A DNA stretch of 64,000 bases from Rhyacophila brunnea (taxonomy: Eukaryota; Arthropoda; Insecta; Trichoptera; Rhyacophilidae): contig JAGYXB010000176.1 in NCBI GenBank assembly GCA_022495005.1, positions 124,001 to 188,000 of the forward strand. Reading direction: 5' to 3'. The position numbers were made by a program, and so were the translations under genes. This document shows, in pieces, positions 45,001 to 56,385 of this stretch. A model generated the notes under the pieces. It was not told where the DNA came from and searched no databases. It saw nothing but the letters and a program-made list of their open reading frames with translations. How positions within the stretch are numbered: the first letter of the stretch is position 1; every line of letters starts with the position of its first letter.

Positions 45001-46542
45001 ATGCCGAATATGATGCGCACTCCTCCCCAGGAGGGTCCTGATCCTCCAGAGACTGACAACTCCCCAACCCTCGCGGCATCCACTTCGGGATCCACAGCAT
45101 ACGCCCCATCTTCGGCCAGAACTAGCAAAACGAAACAACGTTCCCCCAAATCACCATCAACAAAAAAAACATCAAAAAATACTTCTCCGACAACAATCAC
45201 AGAACCAGAGGCGAAAAAACCCAAATCCAGAAACCATCAGCCGCCCCCCCCACAAGAAGACGAAGACTCCTCCTCCTCTGGCGAGGATTACGAGGTGGAC
45301 TTCTCCAGGATAGACCCCGACCAGTACGAGGACATATACACTGAGGTTTCAACATGCCTGAACGAGGTTATTACGGCCTTCCGCGGCAAACAGGCCGGCG
45401 CCAAAGAGCGCATAACAAATGCCCTCCTGAGCATGTCGGAAGCCCACAGCCGACAAAATCTAGCCATGGCCAAGCTAGAGCAGAGATCAATCGTCCAAGA
45501 GGCTAGGATCCTGCACCTTGAAGGATTATTGAAAGACAGGACCTCCGGCCTCAACTTACAAAAAAAGGCTATCAAGGACCTGCATGCTCAGTCTAAAATA
45601 TTAAAAACTATCCAGCCACAAGCGGTCACAAACGCCCTACCTACAGCAACGACACCTGCAATGTCATGGGCCACAGCATTGGGCAGGAAGAGCCGCCCAC
45701 CTACGGTGACTACAGCAACACTTGCTCCACCCTCCACCTCAACATCCGCCAACCAACAGTTTCCGTCCCTGCTTCCCCTCGCCCCCAGACCGGGAGTTCT
45801 CTTCTTCCCGACCGGATCTGGGGAGAAGAAATCGGATACCACGAAGGAGATCCTCAAGAAGGCCTTCGACCCCAGGTCCCTTGGGGTTCAAATTACGGGT
45901 ATCCGTAACATAAGGAACGGAGGTGTAATTGTTCACCCCCGTTCTGAAGTCGAGGCCAAGGCCCTTATGAAAGCCCTGGAGACCTCGGAGGCTGCCCTAC
46001 GAGCCGAGCTCGCTGGGAAAAAACAGCCTCGTGTCATTATCTTTAACTTACCGTCGACTCTCACGGAACCACAGCTCCGGGAAGCTATCTTCACCTCCAC
46101 CAGGGAACAGACCGGCCTGCCAGAAAAGGCATACCAGGAAATAAGACTGAGCCACAAAGCCGGGCCAAGAACCGGCAGATGCCACTTTGTGGTCTTCGCC
46201 CCGGCGGCCATCTGGTCTGCCCTAATAGCAGAAGACAGACTCTACATGGGGTGGGAATCCTTCCCTCTTAGGGACTACGTTGGGGTAGTAAAGTGCAATA
46301 TTTGCCACCTCTTCGGTCACATGGCCAAAGGTTGTTCTAACAAAACCCCGACGTGCAGCCACTGCGCCATCTCCGGCCACGACCGCGAAGACTGCCCCAA
46401 CAAAGGAAACCCACCCAAATGCGTGGCCTGCCATAAACACAAGCAACCGTCTGATCACTCCACCGGCAGTCTCGATTGCCCAGCAAGGCTACACGCTGAG
46501 CTGCGCGAGAGGGCTATGGTGGACAACACTGCCACGCGATGA
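45001..46542 (+). CDS. ORF1: gag-like nucleic-acid-binding protein of the R1-like element
   Basis: 513 codons, unbroken. ORF1 proteins package element RNA and direct the particle to the nucleus. The N-terminal ~100 residues are rich in Pro, Ser, Thr and Lys, followed by an acidic stretch near residues 85-110. A gag core follows, with RVIIFNLPSTLTEPQLREAI near residue 345. Zinc knuckles close it: CNICHLFGHMAKGC (from C432) and CSHCAISGHDREDC, both CX2CX4HX4C, then a third diverged one starting CVACHKH. The stop overlaps the ORF2 ATG as ATGA (46539-46542), suggesting coupled reinitiation. The start at 45001 is the first ATG of the open frame; a downstream start is possible. Confidence 0.85.
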   Translation: MPNMMRTPPQEGPDPPETDNSPTLAASTSGSTAYAPSSARTSKTKQRSPKSPSTKKTSKNTSPTTITEPEAKKPKSRNHQPPPPQEDEDSSSSGEDYEVDFSRIDPDQYEDIYTEVSTCLNEVITAFRGKQAGAKERITNALLSMSEAHSRQNLAMAKLEQRSIVQEARILHLEGLLKDRTSGLNLQKKAIKDLHAQSKILKTIQPQAVTNALPTATTPAMSWATALGRKSRPPTVTTATLAPPSTSTSANQQFPSLLPLAPRPGVLFFPTGSGEKKSDTTKEILKKAFDPRSLGVQITGIRNIRNGGVIVHPRSEVEAKALMKALETSEAALRAELAGKKQPRVIIFNLPSTLTEPQLREAIFTSTREQTGLPEKAYQEIRLSHKAGPRTGRCHFVVFAPAAIWSALIAEDRLYMGWESFPLRDYVGVVKCNICHLFGHMAKGCSNKTPTCSHCAISGHDREDCPNKGNPPKCVACHKHKQPSDHSTGSLDCPARLHAELRERAMVDNTATR

Positions 46543-49500
46543 TTACCTTCGCTCAGTTGAACGTCAACCTGAGCGACGCCGGCTCGGCGGAGTTAATTGA
46601 GACCATGCGGGCCACAGGCTTGTCTCTGGCGCTGGTGCAGGAACCGCACCACTGGGGCTCTAAAAGGGGCCCCAAGGCCACTGAAAAGGGACTCGGGTGC
46701 GCGGGCCTTGTCGTCAGCGCCAGGGGTGCAGAGCCAAAGGCCTGCGTCTTCGCTCTTGACCCTCGCCTTGGCGTGCTTTCGCTCTCGCACCTGTCAACTG
46801 AGCTAGTCGCATGTGCAGACATAAGCTTTCCCGGAGGAGGCAGTGTGGTGGTTATCTCCGCCTACTTCAGCTTTAAGAGCACAAAAGAACACGTGGCATC
46901 AGTGCTCGACGGCATCCTACGCGCAGTTGGTGGCAGGGATGTCATCATCTGTGCGGATGCAAACTCGCAATCCCCCCTCTGGGCGCCCGTGGATATCCCC
47001 CTATGCGACGCGGATGTCATCGAGGAGCTGGTTCACCAGCACAACCTGGTCGTCCTTAACGACCCCAACAGCTTGCCGACTTTCGTGTCGCACGCAAACT
47101 CCGGAAGCACCCACATCGACATCACCCTGGCCACTGAGTCCGTCGCGAGACGAATCAGCGGCTGGAAAGTCCATGAGAGCGCTTCCATGAGTGATCACCG
47201 GCTGATCACTTTTGAGCTGGTCACTGTCTCCTCGCACGATGGCGTCTCTGACGTATCTCCAACCCCGCCCACGCGATTTAGAACGCGCGACGGGAATTGG
47301 GAAAAGTTTGAAGAGGTGCTCTCCAAAAAGCTTGACAGGACATCTAGAACCCGATTTCCGGACCTGCACTCAGCCGCCTCACGACTGACTGCAGACATCA
47401 CCGGATCAGCCGAAGCTTCACTTGGACGCTGCAAGCCCAAGCCACCAAGCCAGTCGCCGTGGTGGACGCAGCATGTTTCGCGCCTGCGTGACCTTTTCAG
47501 AAAAGCGCGCAAGACCCATCAACGTGCACGCCTGCGCAAGCAACCACCTGCCTCCATCGATCCCCTTGCAACCATGGCCAAATCCACCCGAATGGAATAC
47601 AAGAAAGCGATTACTCAAGCCAAGAAAGACTACTGGCGTAACTTCGTCACCATTGAGGGAGGTTCGGACCCCTGGGGTCCTCCATACCGCGCGTTGAGGC
47701 TGGGACTCAGACCGACGAGCCTCCTGTGCGGCATCGAGAAACCGGGTGGCGGATTCACCAGTACCGAGTCTGAAACGGCTGCGGTCCTACTCGAGGCCCT
47801 CATCCCCCTGGATGACGAATCCAGGGATGATGACGCCATGAGGATGGCCCGCTTTGAGGCTTCTCTTCCCATCGACACGGATCACTCATCGTTGCCTTCC
47901 GAACAGGAGATCAACCACATCATACGCACGTTGATTGCTGGCAAGGCCCCGGGCCCGGACTGCATTGACAATTTACTTGTCAAACGCACATGGGCCATCG
48001 CCGCGCCAGAGATTACAGCCCTCTTCAGTGACTGCATCAGAAGCGGCACGTTCCCCGACTGCTGGAAGAGGGGCTTACTTAAGGTAATCCCCAAAGCTGG
48101 CAGCCGAGAACCGTCTAGCCCCAAAGCCTACCGCCCTCTAACACTTCTGCCCGCTCTGGGCAAAGTGCTGGAGAAGCTACTGTGCCACAGGATTGAAGCC
48201 CACCTGGAGACACACTCGCCGCTTTCCGATAAGCAATTTGGATTCAGAAGAGGCAAATCAACAGTCGACGCCATAAGGAACGTGATTGCCATTGCTGAAA
48301 ATTCTCGCCGTAAATACGTCCTAGGAGTTTTCCTGGACATTGCAGGTGCGTTTGATAGTGCGTCTTGGCCTCTTATACTTCGAAAGCTCCGGCTGAAGAG
48401 ACTACCAGGAAATTTGTTCGCGTCAATTCAAAGTTATTTCACCAATAGATCGATCGAGTTTCGAGTTGGTTCAACCACAATAAAGAGGGACACCAGCATG
48501 GGATGTCCCCAGGGCTCAGTCCTCGGGCCCCTTCTCTGGAACGTACTCTTCGACGATCTCCTTAGAATTCCGCTTCCAACCGACTGTACTGTCATTGCCT
48601 ACGCAGACGATGCGCTGCTGCTGGTCGAGGCCGACAGCAGGGCGAAGATTGAGAGCACCGTTGGCGAAGCTTTAGCATCAATTGAGGCTTGGGGTAGATT
48701 AACTAGACTATCATTCGCACCTTCCAAGACAGAAGCCATTGTCCTTAAAGGACCGAGACGACTTAGCTGTTCGAGACTACCCACAGTCCGATTCGGTGAC
48801 ACGAGAGTGAAAGTGTCGAAGATCGTCACCTATCTAGGCGTCAAAATGGACACAATGTTAAATTTCCTACACCATGCCGAAACCCAAGTCCACAAGGCTG
48901 GGGTGGCCTTCCAGAGGATCGGCCGCATGGCTGGTGAAGGATGGGGCTTAAAAGTAAGGGCGCTCAAGATCGCCTACGGCGCCATTTTTATGGGATCGCG
49001 GCTTATGCCGCCAGTGCTTGGTGCCCGCGCATTCCCAAAAGTGTCAAACTTAGAATCTCTCTTTTAAGAGGACAGCGCATCGCGCTTCTGTCCATTACCA
49101 AAGCCTACCGTACTACCTCAACTGACGCGCTCCCGGTCCTGGCCGGCATTCTCCCACTTGACCTGCATATTCAGGTCAGCGGCGCTTCAATATTGCTCCT
49201 CAAGGGCGAGGAGGCCGACGTTGGTGATTTTCACCTCGTCCCTCCCCCTCGGCTAGCTGGCGAAGGAGTAGCATTATTGAGGCGCAGAATTAGACTCATG
49301 TCGCTTAACGCGGCCATTACGACCTGGCAGCGAAAGTGGGACGAATCGACCAAGGGCCGGCACACATATACGTTTTTTCCAAACATACAGTGGCGAATGG
49401 AGATAACCAAATATCTGACTCCAGACCATTACACCAGTCAATTTGTGACTGGTCATGGTGGATTCGCTGGCAAGCTCTTCGAGCTTGGACTTGTAAGCCG

Positions 49501-49714
49501 TCCGACATGTCCATCCTGAGGGGAAATACAGGATGCCAACCACATCCTATGGGAGTGTCTGAGTATGTGCTCCGAACGAGAGGAAATGCTCAGGTCGGTC
49601 CAACCAGCTGTTGGACCCATCAACCCGTCCAACCTGGTTGCTACTAAGGCCAATTATCTTGCTTTCAAAAAATTTGAGGCGTCTTACTACGGGCGTGAAG
49701 ATCTCTTCACATAA
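46539..49714 (+). pseudogene. ORF2: APE endonuclease plus reverse transcriptase, two lesions
   Basis: ORF2 nicks the target and reverse-transcribes the RNA. Residues 1-225 form the APE endonuclease: N8, E35 in VQEP, CADANSQSPLW and SDHRLI (D219, H220). The reverse transcriptase follows: GKAPGPDCIDNLLVKR, LDIAGAFD (D600), GCPQGSVLGPLLWNVLFDDL and YADD at 688-691. The first frame stops at 49067 because one T is missing from the T-run at 48985-48989. The continuing frame has YGIAAYAASAWCPRIPK and the TKAYRTTSTDALPVLAG block. It ends at TGA 49517-49519, where the CCHC motif (C-P-S-x-G-E...H-I-L-W-E-C) expects a Cys. Homology resumes to a stop at 49712-49714. All catalytic residues are present, so inactivation looks recent. 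Confidence 0.88.
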
Positions 49715-49975
49715 ATTTTGCTGCCTGTATGATTAGCTTCGTTCTTTAATTTAATAAACAAGTAGGTTCATTTTCTTTTTAGTAATTTCCATGTGCTTTT
49801 TCTCTCCCTGGCACTTTGCATTAGAGTAAACTCAGTAAACTCAGTCAGAGCTCACTTTGAGCGTAGCAATCTAAGTCTTGGGCATCTTCTCCCAGGACAC
49901 TCCCAGGCCAATTCTTAGATGCTTCACATCACCAATTGATGGGTCCCGTGATACTCTCGATTAAGAACGAGGGTG

Positions 49976-51149
49976 GTAGGGGGCGGGTTTGGTGGAGGGA
50001 CTTTAACTTCAATGCCGTCTACCGTTTAGTTAACTTATGTATTTGATGGCGACATTATTATTGACTTATTACCTATATTGGATGTGTTAAGTAGTTTAAT
50101 GTATTAATCTTATCGTACCAGAAACGTCCCTAGACAAAACGCTGCCCCTAGGCAGTGCCAAAATGATGCCACATTTTTTAAAACTTACAGTATTTTTTAT
50201 CATCCTTTCATGACTCCAATATCTAAGAAATGTTTTGTATGGATACATTACTACCACCACTAACTACTCCACTCTACTAAATCTAATTTAAATGCCATAT
50301 CTGATTCAATAGTAAATGTTGCGGGTCTACGATTTCAGATAGGTACATTATAAAATACACCTGACAACTTCCAAAACTCGTGAGGGACTAGCAAACATAT
50401 TTGGTTAAATTTTAAATAAGTACTTAAGTGTGTAGGTACCTAGGTACCTATAATTGGAATATTATTTGTAAATCTGCACGTGTCACTGCTGTTCACCAAG
50501 GACGTGACATTAAAGGACAATGGAAGTAAACTAGACAATGCGAAACCGACAAAAAAATAAAATCCTGTAAAACTTTTATAGTAATTAATACATTTTATTT
50601 CCAACCAGTGAGCTGCATTTTTAGTGGAAAGATATTTCCGTTATTACTAAGTTTAGGTAGCTATTTCTATTTATAAATAATGATTCTTCTCGATTTGCCG
50701 CTCCCAAGCGACGCTCAATCTGCATACCCCTACGCGACGTCACTGTATTGCACCAACAAGTAGTTCCAAACGCACCGATACTATATTTTAATTTATGAAA
50801 AATCAAAATACAATATTATATTTTCTTGATTCTCAACCAAAGTAAAATGTTACAAAGTTGGAACTTCGCAAAATATTAGAAGGAACCGGTCCCATTACGG
50901 CACGTGACCACTTGGTTGGCGGCGAACGGGCTCAACTAAATGTCGAAGTGTCGATCAAAATACACTTTTGATAGTTTTGAAGTTCGCTTTTAGAACAACG
51001 AATACCGACTTCGACACGAAAACTTACTTACGTCTTCTTAATCCGTGTCGACGCAGGATTCTAAACTTTTCGAAGAACGACTGACTTACATATCGTCGGT
51101 TATTATGTTTTATTTTTATCTACAATACATAATACGATGTTAATACTAT
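49976..51149. other. Intergenic sequence
   Basis: A 61-codon minus frame (50621-50806) is not recognised. GC-richer sequence at 50885-51060 has no repeat partner that I can see. Confidence 0.4.
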
Positions 51150-51340
51150 CGACCGAAGGTACTTGATAGAATTTGAATTTAAATTCTGATTGATTTAAGT
51201 TTTGTACTATTCCATTTGAATCCTTTTTTGCGACCCGATTTTCGCCTTTCGGCATCTTTAGGCGCTGTGTACACTCACCAAAAGGCAAACACTGACAACG
51301 AACACTATTAACTCTAACTTATAATTATAATAAATCAATA
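51150..51340 (-). repeat. Repeat F copy 3
   Basis: The minus strand reads ATGCCGAAAGGCGAAAATCG (MPKGENRVAKKDSNG), in register with the 42.68 kb copy. It is preceded by GTGTTTGCCTTTTGGTGAGT, equivalent to the pre-ATG block of copies 1 and 2. Confidence 0.6.
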
Positions 51341-51544
51341 AAATTAGGTAGATAAAAACTTATCGCCTATCTATTAAGTCTAGGATCCAATAAACAATAT
51401 ATAACAAACAAAATAAATTATGAATAGTTGAAGTGTTTGTAGAAAACCCCATACTTTATCAATAATAGTAATTATACACTCGATAAGCGAAAATCAATCG
51501 TCAAACCTAATATATCATTAGTAATATTATAAACAATAATAAAT

Positions 51545-51995
51545 ACAAGATAAAAAGAACTTTTTATGTACAACGTTTTTAAATTTTCTGTTGAATCATA
51601 TAAACTTGACTTGACTAGCTTAAACGATCAAAAAAAATTGTACTTGATAGAAATAATACTGAAATGTCATATTGATTACCATAGTAACGCACTTATATAT
51701 TAATATTAATAATTTAGTTGCTAGGACCCACTTAGCAACCAATAATATTTTCACTTTTTACGGATTTCTTCTGAAATAACTTTTCATACAAAACAGAATT
51801 AACTGAAAATGAAATCTACAAAAAAATATTATACATAAAGATGGCTAAATTTAAAAAATGCATTGGCATCATGTTCTGATATATTCTAAAACTTTCAAAT
51901 ATCTTGCTAGTCCGGAAGTTAGTTAAAAATTGATTGCAAGATTTTTACCGGAGAAACAACCACCAGACAAATAAGAATACGAGTAAAAACGTTGT
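51545..51995 (+). repeat. MITE-A copy 6
   Basis: From TACAAGATAAAAAGAACTTT to AATACGAGTAAAAACGTTGT; a small deletion precedes the right end. Confidence 0.8.
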
Positions 51996-52319
51996 AAAAA
52001 TACTACAATACTCGAGAAGTGTAAAATCGTCTATTCTAAAATAGTCCCAGAATGGACGTAAAATAGTAAAATAATTTAGTATAGTGACACTGTGGTGTCT
52101 AATACCAATATTGATCAGTACGGTGTAACCTTTTACAAGCGTTGCATGGGTGATATTTTAATTTGAGTGGCTTTTATTTTTCAATATTGTAGTGTTCTCA
52201 AGCTGTGCTCAATAAAAAAACAACTTATTTAAGGAAGGTATTGTGAATTCATAGTTAAACTGAGTGATTTATTGATTCATGGATTTTACATACGTCAAAA
52301 GGCCTATAATACAGATATC

Positions 52320-52490
52320 ACTACGCTTATAATGTCGTGAGTCCCAGGTTCGATTCCTGGGTCTGGTAAATTCACATGTTGCATTTGTAGGTTTGTAGTC
52401 AGAGTATGGACCTAATAATATGTTGAGAAAGTGACTAACATCCATTTCTCGTAAAAAAACAAATTCTGTTAATATAAACCTCCACAAGTA
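52320..52490 (+). repeat. tRNA-derived SINE, copy 3 (partial)
   Basis: CCCAGGTTCGATTCCTGGGT (box B within a perfect T-arm stem) is followed by GTCAGAGTATGGACCTAATA, TGACTAACATCCATTTCTCG and a CCTCCAC block near the 3' end. Box A is degraded and the extreme 3' end is missing. Confidence 0.75.
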
Positions 52491-52971
52491 TAAAGTATAT
52501 AAATAATGACTTCAAGGCATTGATACATTGCAACTGGTTTTCATATTTCCATCTTATTACTGTATTGTATGGGCCAAACCCTAATCATTTTATTGATTTT
52601 ACAGATTAGATAGTACACCGTTTGGTATCACTATTGTGTCTAATTCGGCCCTGGCTACTATAAAAATTGTAATATTAATAGCGTTTCATGTTGATCAAGG
52701 AGCTTTTGTATGTTTCGAGTGAGCTTTCCAAAGCTCTATCAAAGTGTACTTTTCATCGAAAAAGCGCTCATTCAGTTTTTTTTCGGTAAATAGTCATCTT
52801 TCACGCGATACAAAGCAAAAACGTTTCACTACGTGGATGCTCATATTATGATACTATTAGGACCAGACATGGTCACAATGAAAAAAATCATGTAGCTAAA
52901 ACATTTTTTCTGAACCATTTTAATGGAGTTCTACCATGCTTCAGCAAATGCTTAGAATAATAATATTATTT
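52491..52971. other. Intergenic sequence
   Basis: Nothing recognised. Confidence 0.4.
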
Positions 52972-53095
52972 TCCGACCATGTCCGATCCTTTAGGATCAT
53001 ATGGGCCTCCACAGAGTAGAGGTTTGTATAAACAGATTTTGTTTTTACGAGAAATGGATGTCAGCCACTTGCTCAACCTATTAGGTCCATACAGG
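52972..53095 (-). repeat. tRNA-derived SINE, copy 4 (3' half)
   Basis: CCGACCATGTCCGATCC, ATATGGGCCTCC and GAGAAATGGATGTCAGCCAC on the + strand are the complement of the SINE 3' half. It breaks off after AGGTCCATAC. Confidence 0.75.
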
Positions 53096-53329
53096 GGGAT
53101 GAAAGTTCCATACAGCGAACGTGACCACCTAATACTCAGTTTTCAGAATAGACGGTAGCACGGTCACACACGAAGTCGCATCATACAAGGCCATTTCAAT
53201 GACCAATAAGAGCTCACCCATGGTCCAGCCAATTAACATTCGAGCTTTCGATTAGTCTTTTCAAATTTTATGTCAATTCTACATGATATTTTCAAAACAA
53301 AAGCAGTCGTCCAAGTGTCAAGTGTCAGA

Positions 53330-53955
53330 ATAATATTGCTGTTCGGTGTTTTTAAACCATATTGATAAAAGGTTTTGCAATCCGATAGCTGATAAAATAA
53401 GTTAATGGGTAAGTCTACTTTTATTATATTATGTTTATAGGTATATACAATTGTATGCCCCTTGAAATTTCTTTGCAGTCGTGGTATCGAAATAATGATA
53501 GTACCTAGTACCTACCTTCCTATTGTAATTTTCACGTTTGCAAATCTACAAAGGCAAACATAAAAAATAGGGAGGTATAATATATATAGAAGATTATGTT
53601 TGAGTAAATTACGTACCTACATATATAAAATGTCTATATTATATTTGCGCATTCTTACAAAAGTGTAAATGGCGACCATTGTCATTTTATATTTTGAGAT
53701 TAAGTAGATTTTAAAATTATTGTTTCAGACTCTACATCAATATGTTGTTGATCGTCAAGCGAAGAAAATTTATAAAGAAATCTTCAAGCTACACAATATA
53801 TGAAATAATTAATGAAGTCATCAATCTGACAGGAAGTGCTGACAAATAATTTCCATGGTGGGAGTGCATTACTATTAGTATTATTACATAATTATGTCCT
53901 CATAAATTTATATTGTTACTCATAATTTGTCAATATGATTACCATTGCAATAAAG
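53330..53955 (+). other. Candidate short two-exon transcript
   Basis: ATGG followed by GTAAGT (donor at 53409-53410) is followed, 320 nt later, by an acceptor ATTATTGTTTCAG (53716-53728) and an open stretch 53730-53849. That stretch contains MLLIVKRRKFIKKSSSYTIY and EIINEVINLTGSADK before TAA. AATAAA lies at 53949-53954. The splice signals are strong on paper. Joining at the 53408 ATG does not put the long frame in phase, so the protein would start at an ATG inside exon 2 or have other upstream exons. No homology recognised. Confidence 0.25.
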
Positions 53956-54164
53956 TGTACCTATCTGAATTGAAATAACGACTTTTATTCATTTTTGTCA
54001 CAATTTCGTTTTAATAATTATACATACTTTTTTGGGCTCGGATCTATGGTTCTGTCATAGCCAAAACTTCTAGTCACGCCAATAGATGGTGCCAATTATA
54101 GGGGGCATCTTCTTGTATGGGAACTTACGAATTTATATATATATATACGTCTGTTATCTATGGG

Positions 54165-54290
54165 TCCATACCCTGACTCACACATAAATTGAAAAACAAT
54201 ATGTATACTTGCCAGATCCAGGATTCGAACATGGGACCCACGGCGTGATAGTCCAACGCTTAAGCCGCGCGGCCACCGTGGGTGTGATAT
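54165..54290 (-). repeat. tRNA-derived SINE, copy 5 (5' half)
   Basis: On the minus strand the head is well preserved: GGTGGCCGCGCGGCTTAAGC (box A region) and GGGTCCCATGTTCGAATCCT (box B), then TATTGTTTTTCAATTTATGT and GTCAGGGTATGGACCCATAG. Confidence 0.8.
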
Positions 54291-55478
54291 TATTATTAAT
54301 ACATGTTTATATACTCAATGATTGCTGAGTTATTTATGTTTACAATTTGAGCCATTATTAGCCTATCGAACAACGATAAAACGAAATATTTTTGTTTATC
54401 TCTCTATTTCTCTCTATTTAAGTATTTGCTGTACTAAATTGTTTGCAGTTATGAGGTATTAATAGTTCAATAAACGCAGCTGATATTAATTTTATGAGAC
54501 GGTTCCCGCGATCCGTTTTATAACTTATCGTAGAGCAGCACTAGCGAAATCTATTAAAAAAAAAACAGACATCAAACTCTTATATAACAGAAAAACTTAT
54601 AACTGCTCAACAAAAAAAAAACAGGCAAATGTATTTTCACAAGTGATTAACTTTTTATGATATTTGCTATGTTCTGTTACGGATTTTTTTTTTACACAAC
54701 GCTTGGCACGGTTCCAAAAACTCGCACAGTTTGAGAAACAATCCGTTAAAGCCTTTTCAGGGCTCACTTATAAGTTCTCTCTCCGTTCGTCAATGGAAAA
54801 GTTTAGCAGACTCATATGTGAGGAAAAAAATATGGCCGAGTCATAAAGTTTTCAAATAAAACGTTCCAGAGATTTATTTTGTAAAGATGTTTTATTTAGA
54901 AATTCGAGAAATAGCGAAATGGGGGCGTTGGACGAATTTATTTCGAGTTTCGACTTTAAGTGATTCGTATATATTATTACGACATAATATTATTAATAAA
55001 AAAAGTTTATTTTATTTTAGGTTTTATTCTATTACACAGGAATACTTTATATGTCATCCGTTTACCGAGCTGTATTGTTTTGCAGAAATAAAATATAGTG
55101 ATATTATTGTCAATTCAAACGTGTACTCTACTAAGAAAGTTTTAATTTCTTCTTCGACTTCTTTACTCCAATTTATTCTAAATTAAAATAATCTAACTCA
55201 ATATCTCATGACATGTGGAGTATATAAATAAAATTCTTGTGGTTTCCTAGTATACATGAGGCTTTTTAAGTTTTTTTCCAGATTCCCATAAATTATAATT
55301 ATTATCATTCATAGAATACACACTCAGGATAATATATTTTTATTACGATCAGTTTCTATATAATAGTGCGGTGAGTTAATTCTATAGAACAATGAATCAA
55401 TCTAGTATTCGAGCGACACTAACCATTTTGTTATCTTGCCTCTTTAAAAATATCATACACATATATCTACAACTACTT
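54291..55478. other. Intergenic sequence
   Basis: Frames at 54664-54846 and 54887-55186 are not recognised; the latter is rich in F, Y and I, as expected by chance in AT-rich DNA. Confidence 0.4.
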
Positions 55479-55745
55479 GGGTTCCTATTACCACCCGTAA
55501 TGTATTTACAACCGTGGATATGCACGACCGCCTTCCATGATGCTATAAACGTGTCTAGAAGAAATGATTTTTTGTGCTCATGCCGTCCCGAGACGAAGGC
55601 GCACGAGAGTTCTGCTGCAACCATGCACCGTAGTGCTTAAAGAAGGAAGTTAAGAAAGAAAAAAAAAATAACTGTATCCGCATACTGAGTGTCACAAGTT
55701 GAAATTGATGAGTGTACAGAGGAGTCGGGATTATTTCTTTCCCCA
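55479..55745 (+). repeat. Repeat X copy 3
   Basis: ACCACCCGTAATGTATTTAC, GATGCTATAAACGTGTCTAG and ACCATGCACCGTAGTGCTTA, then a purine-rich AAAGAAAGAAG-type stretch and CAAGTTGAAATTGATGAGTG. The whole order is repeated in inverse at 56.78-57.12 kb. One frame gives PPVMYLQPWICTTAFHDAIN and ends at TAA. Confidence 0.65.
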
Positions 55746-55762
55746 TACGATATTGCAAAATT

Positions 55763-55945
55763 CTATAATGCCGCAAAGTTGGCATCGGTTGCTATCAGAT
55801 CTGCGGGTCCAATTAGGCCCGTGTGAGGATGGACCCTGGCAAACAGCTCCGTTTGTTCGGGTTCCATAAGCGGGCAATCCCAGAGGACGTGTTCAACGTC
55901 TCGGTGGTCATGCCCGCAGGTACAACCCGGTCCATATATCATCAA
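55763..55945 (-). pseudogene. C-terminal scrap of an R1-like ORF2
   Basis: A minus frame reads GCTCGHDHRDVEHVLWDCPL, the C-x-C...H...C motif near the end of R1/LOA-type ORF2 proteins, then ELFARVHPHTGLIGPADLIA. The arrangement is equivalent to that at about 49.51-49.66 kb in the R1-like element, but the sequence is different, so it comes from another family. Everything upstream is missing. Confidence 0.65.
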
Positions 55946-55997
55946 GCCAAACTCGTGTAGTCAATCAATAATGTGTTTATTTCTTATATAATTTTTT

Positions 55998-56335
55998 TTT
56001 TGACCATGTCCGATTCTAATAAGTTCATATTATTGGCCTCCGCCTAGTAGAAGTTTGTAGTGTCAACACACTGCTTACTTGCCCTTTTAATTCATTTTGT
56101 AATTAACGTGTTAATTTGCATTTGAAAAGTAATTAGCAAAAACACAATTTTGTGCGGCCCGTGAGCTATGGGTTAACAGATTATTTTTACGAGAAATGGA
56201 TTTTAGCCACTTGCTCAACTTATTAGTTCCATACCCTGACTCTAAACACAACTTAAAAAACAATATGTGTATTTGTCTGACCCAGGATTCTAACCTGTCA
56301 CCCACGACACTATAAACCGATGTGTCAGCCACGCA
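55998..56335 (-). repeat. tRNA-derived SINE, copy 6, interrupted
   Basis: GACCATGTCCGATTCTAATA to about 56060 and TTAACAGATTATTTTTACGA onward from about 56173 are complements of adjacent SINE segments. About 112 bp of unrelated sequence separates them. The head region (GGATTCTAACCTGTCACCCA) is degraded. Confidence 0.7.
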
Positions 56336-56385
56336 TACGCTTTTTTGTTTAGTTAATACTAGGTAGAAAATAATGCTTTCCGATG

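Larger units (their letters stand above)
44690..49975 (+). mobile_element. R1-clade-like non-LTR retrotransposon, nearly complete
   Basis: A GC-rich island of about 5.3 kb in AT-rich DNA contains a ~300-bp leader, ORF1, ORF2 and a ~260-bp 3' region. Length, two overlapping ORFs, APE endonuclease and no RNase H match R1-clade elements. The 3' limit is set by CGTGATACTCTCGATTAAGA, shared with a relic at 33.19 kb. No clear target duplication and no 28S or telomeric target were seen in the flanks, so the site preference is unknown. Start and end are approximate. Confidence 0.8.
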
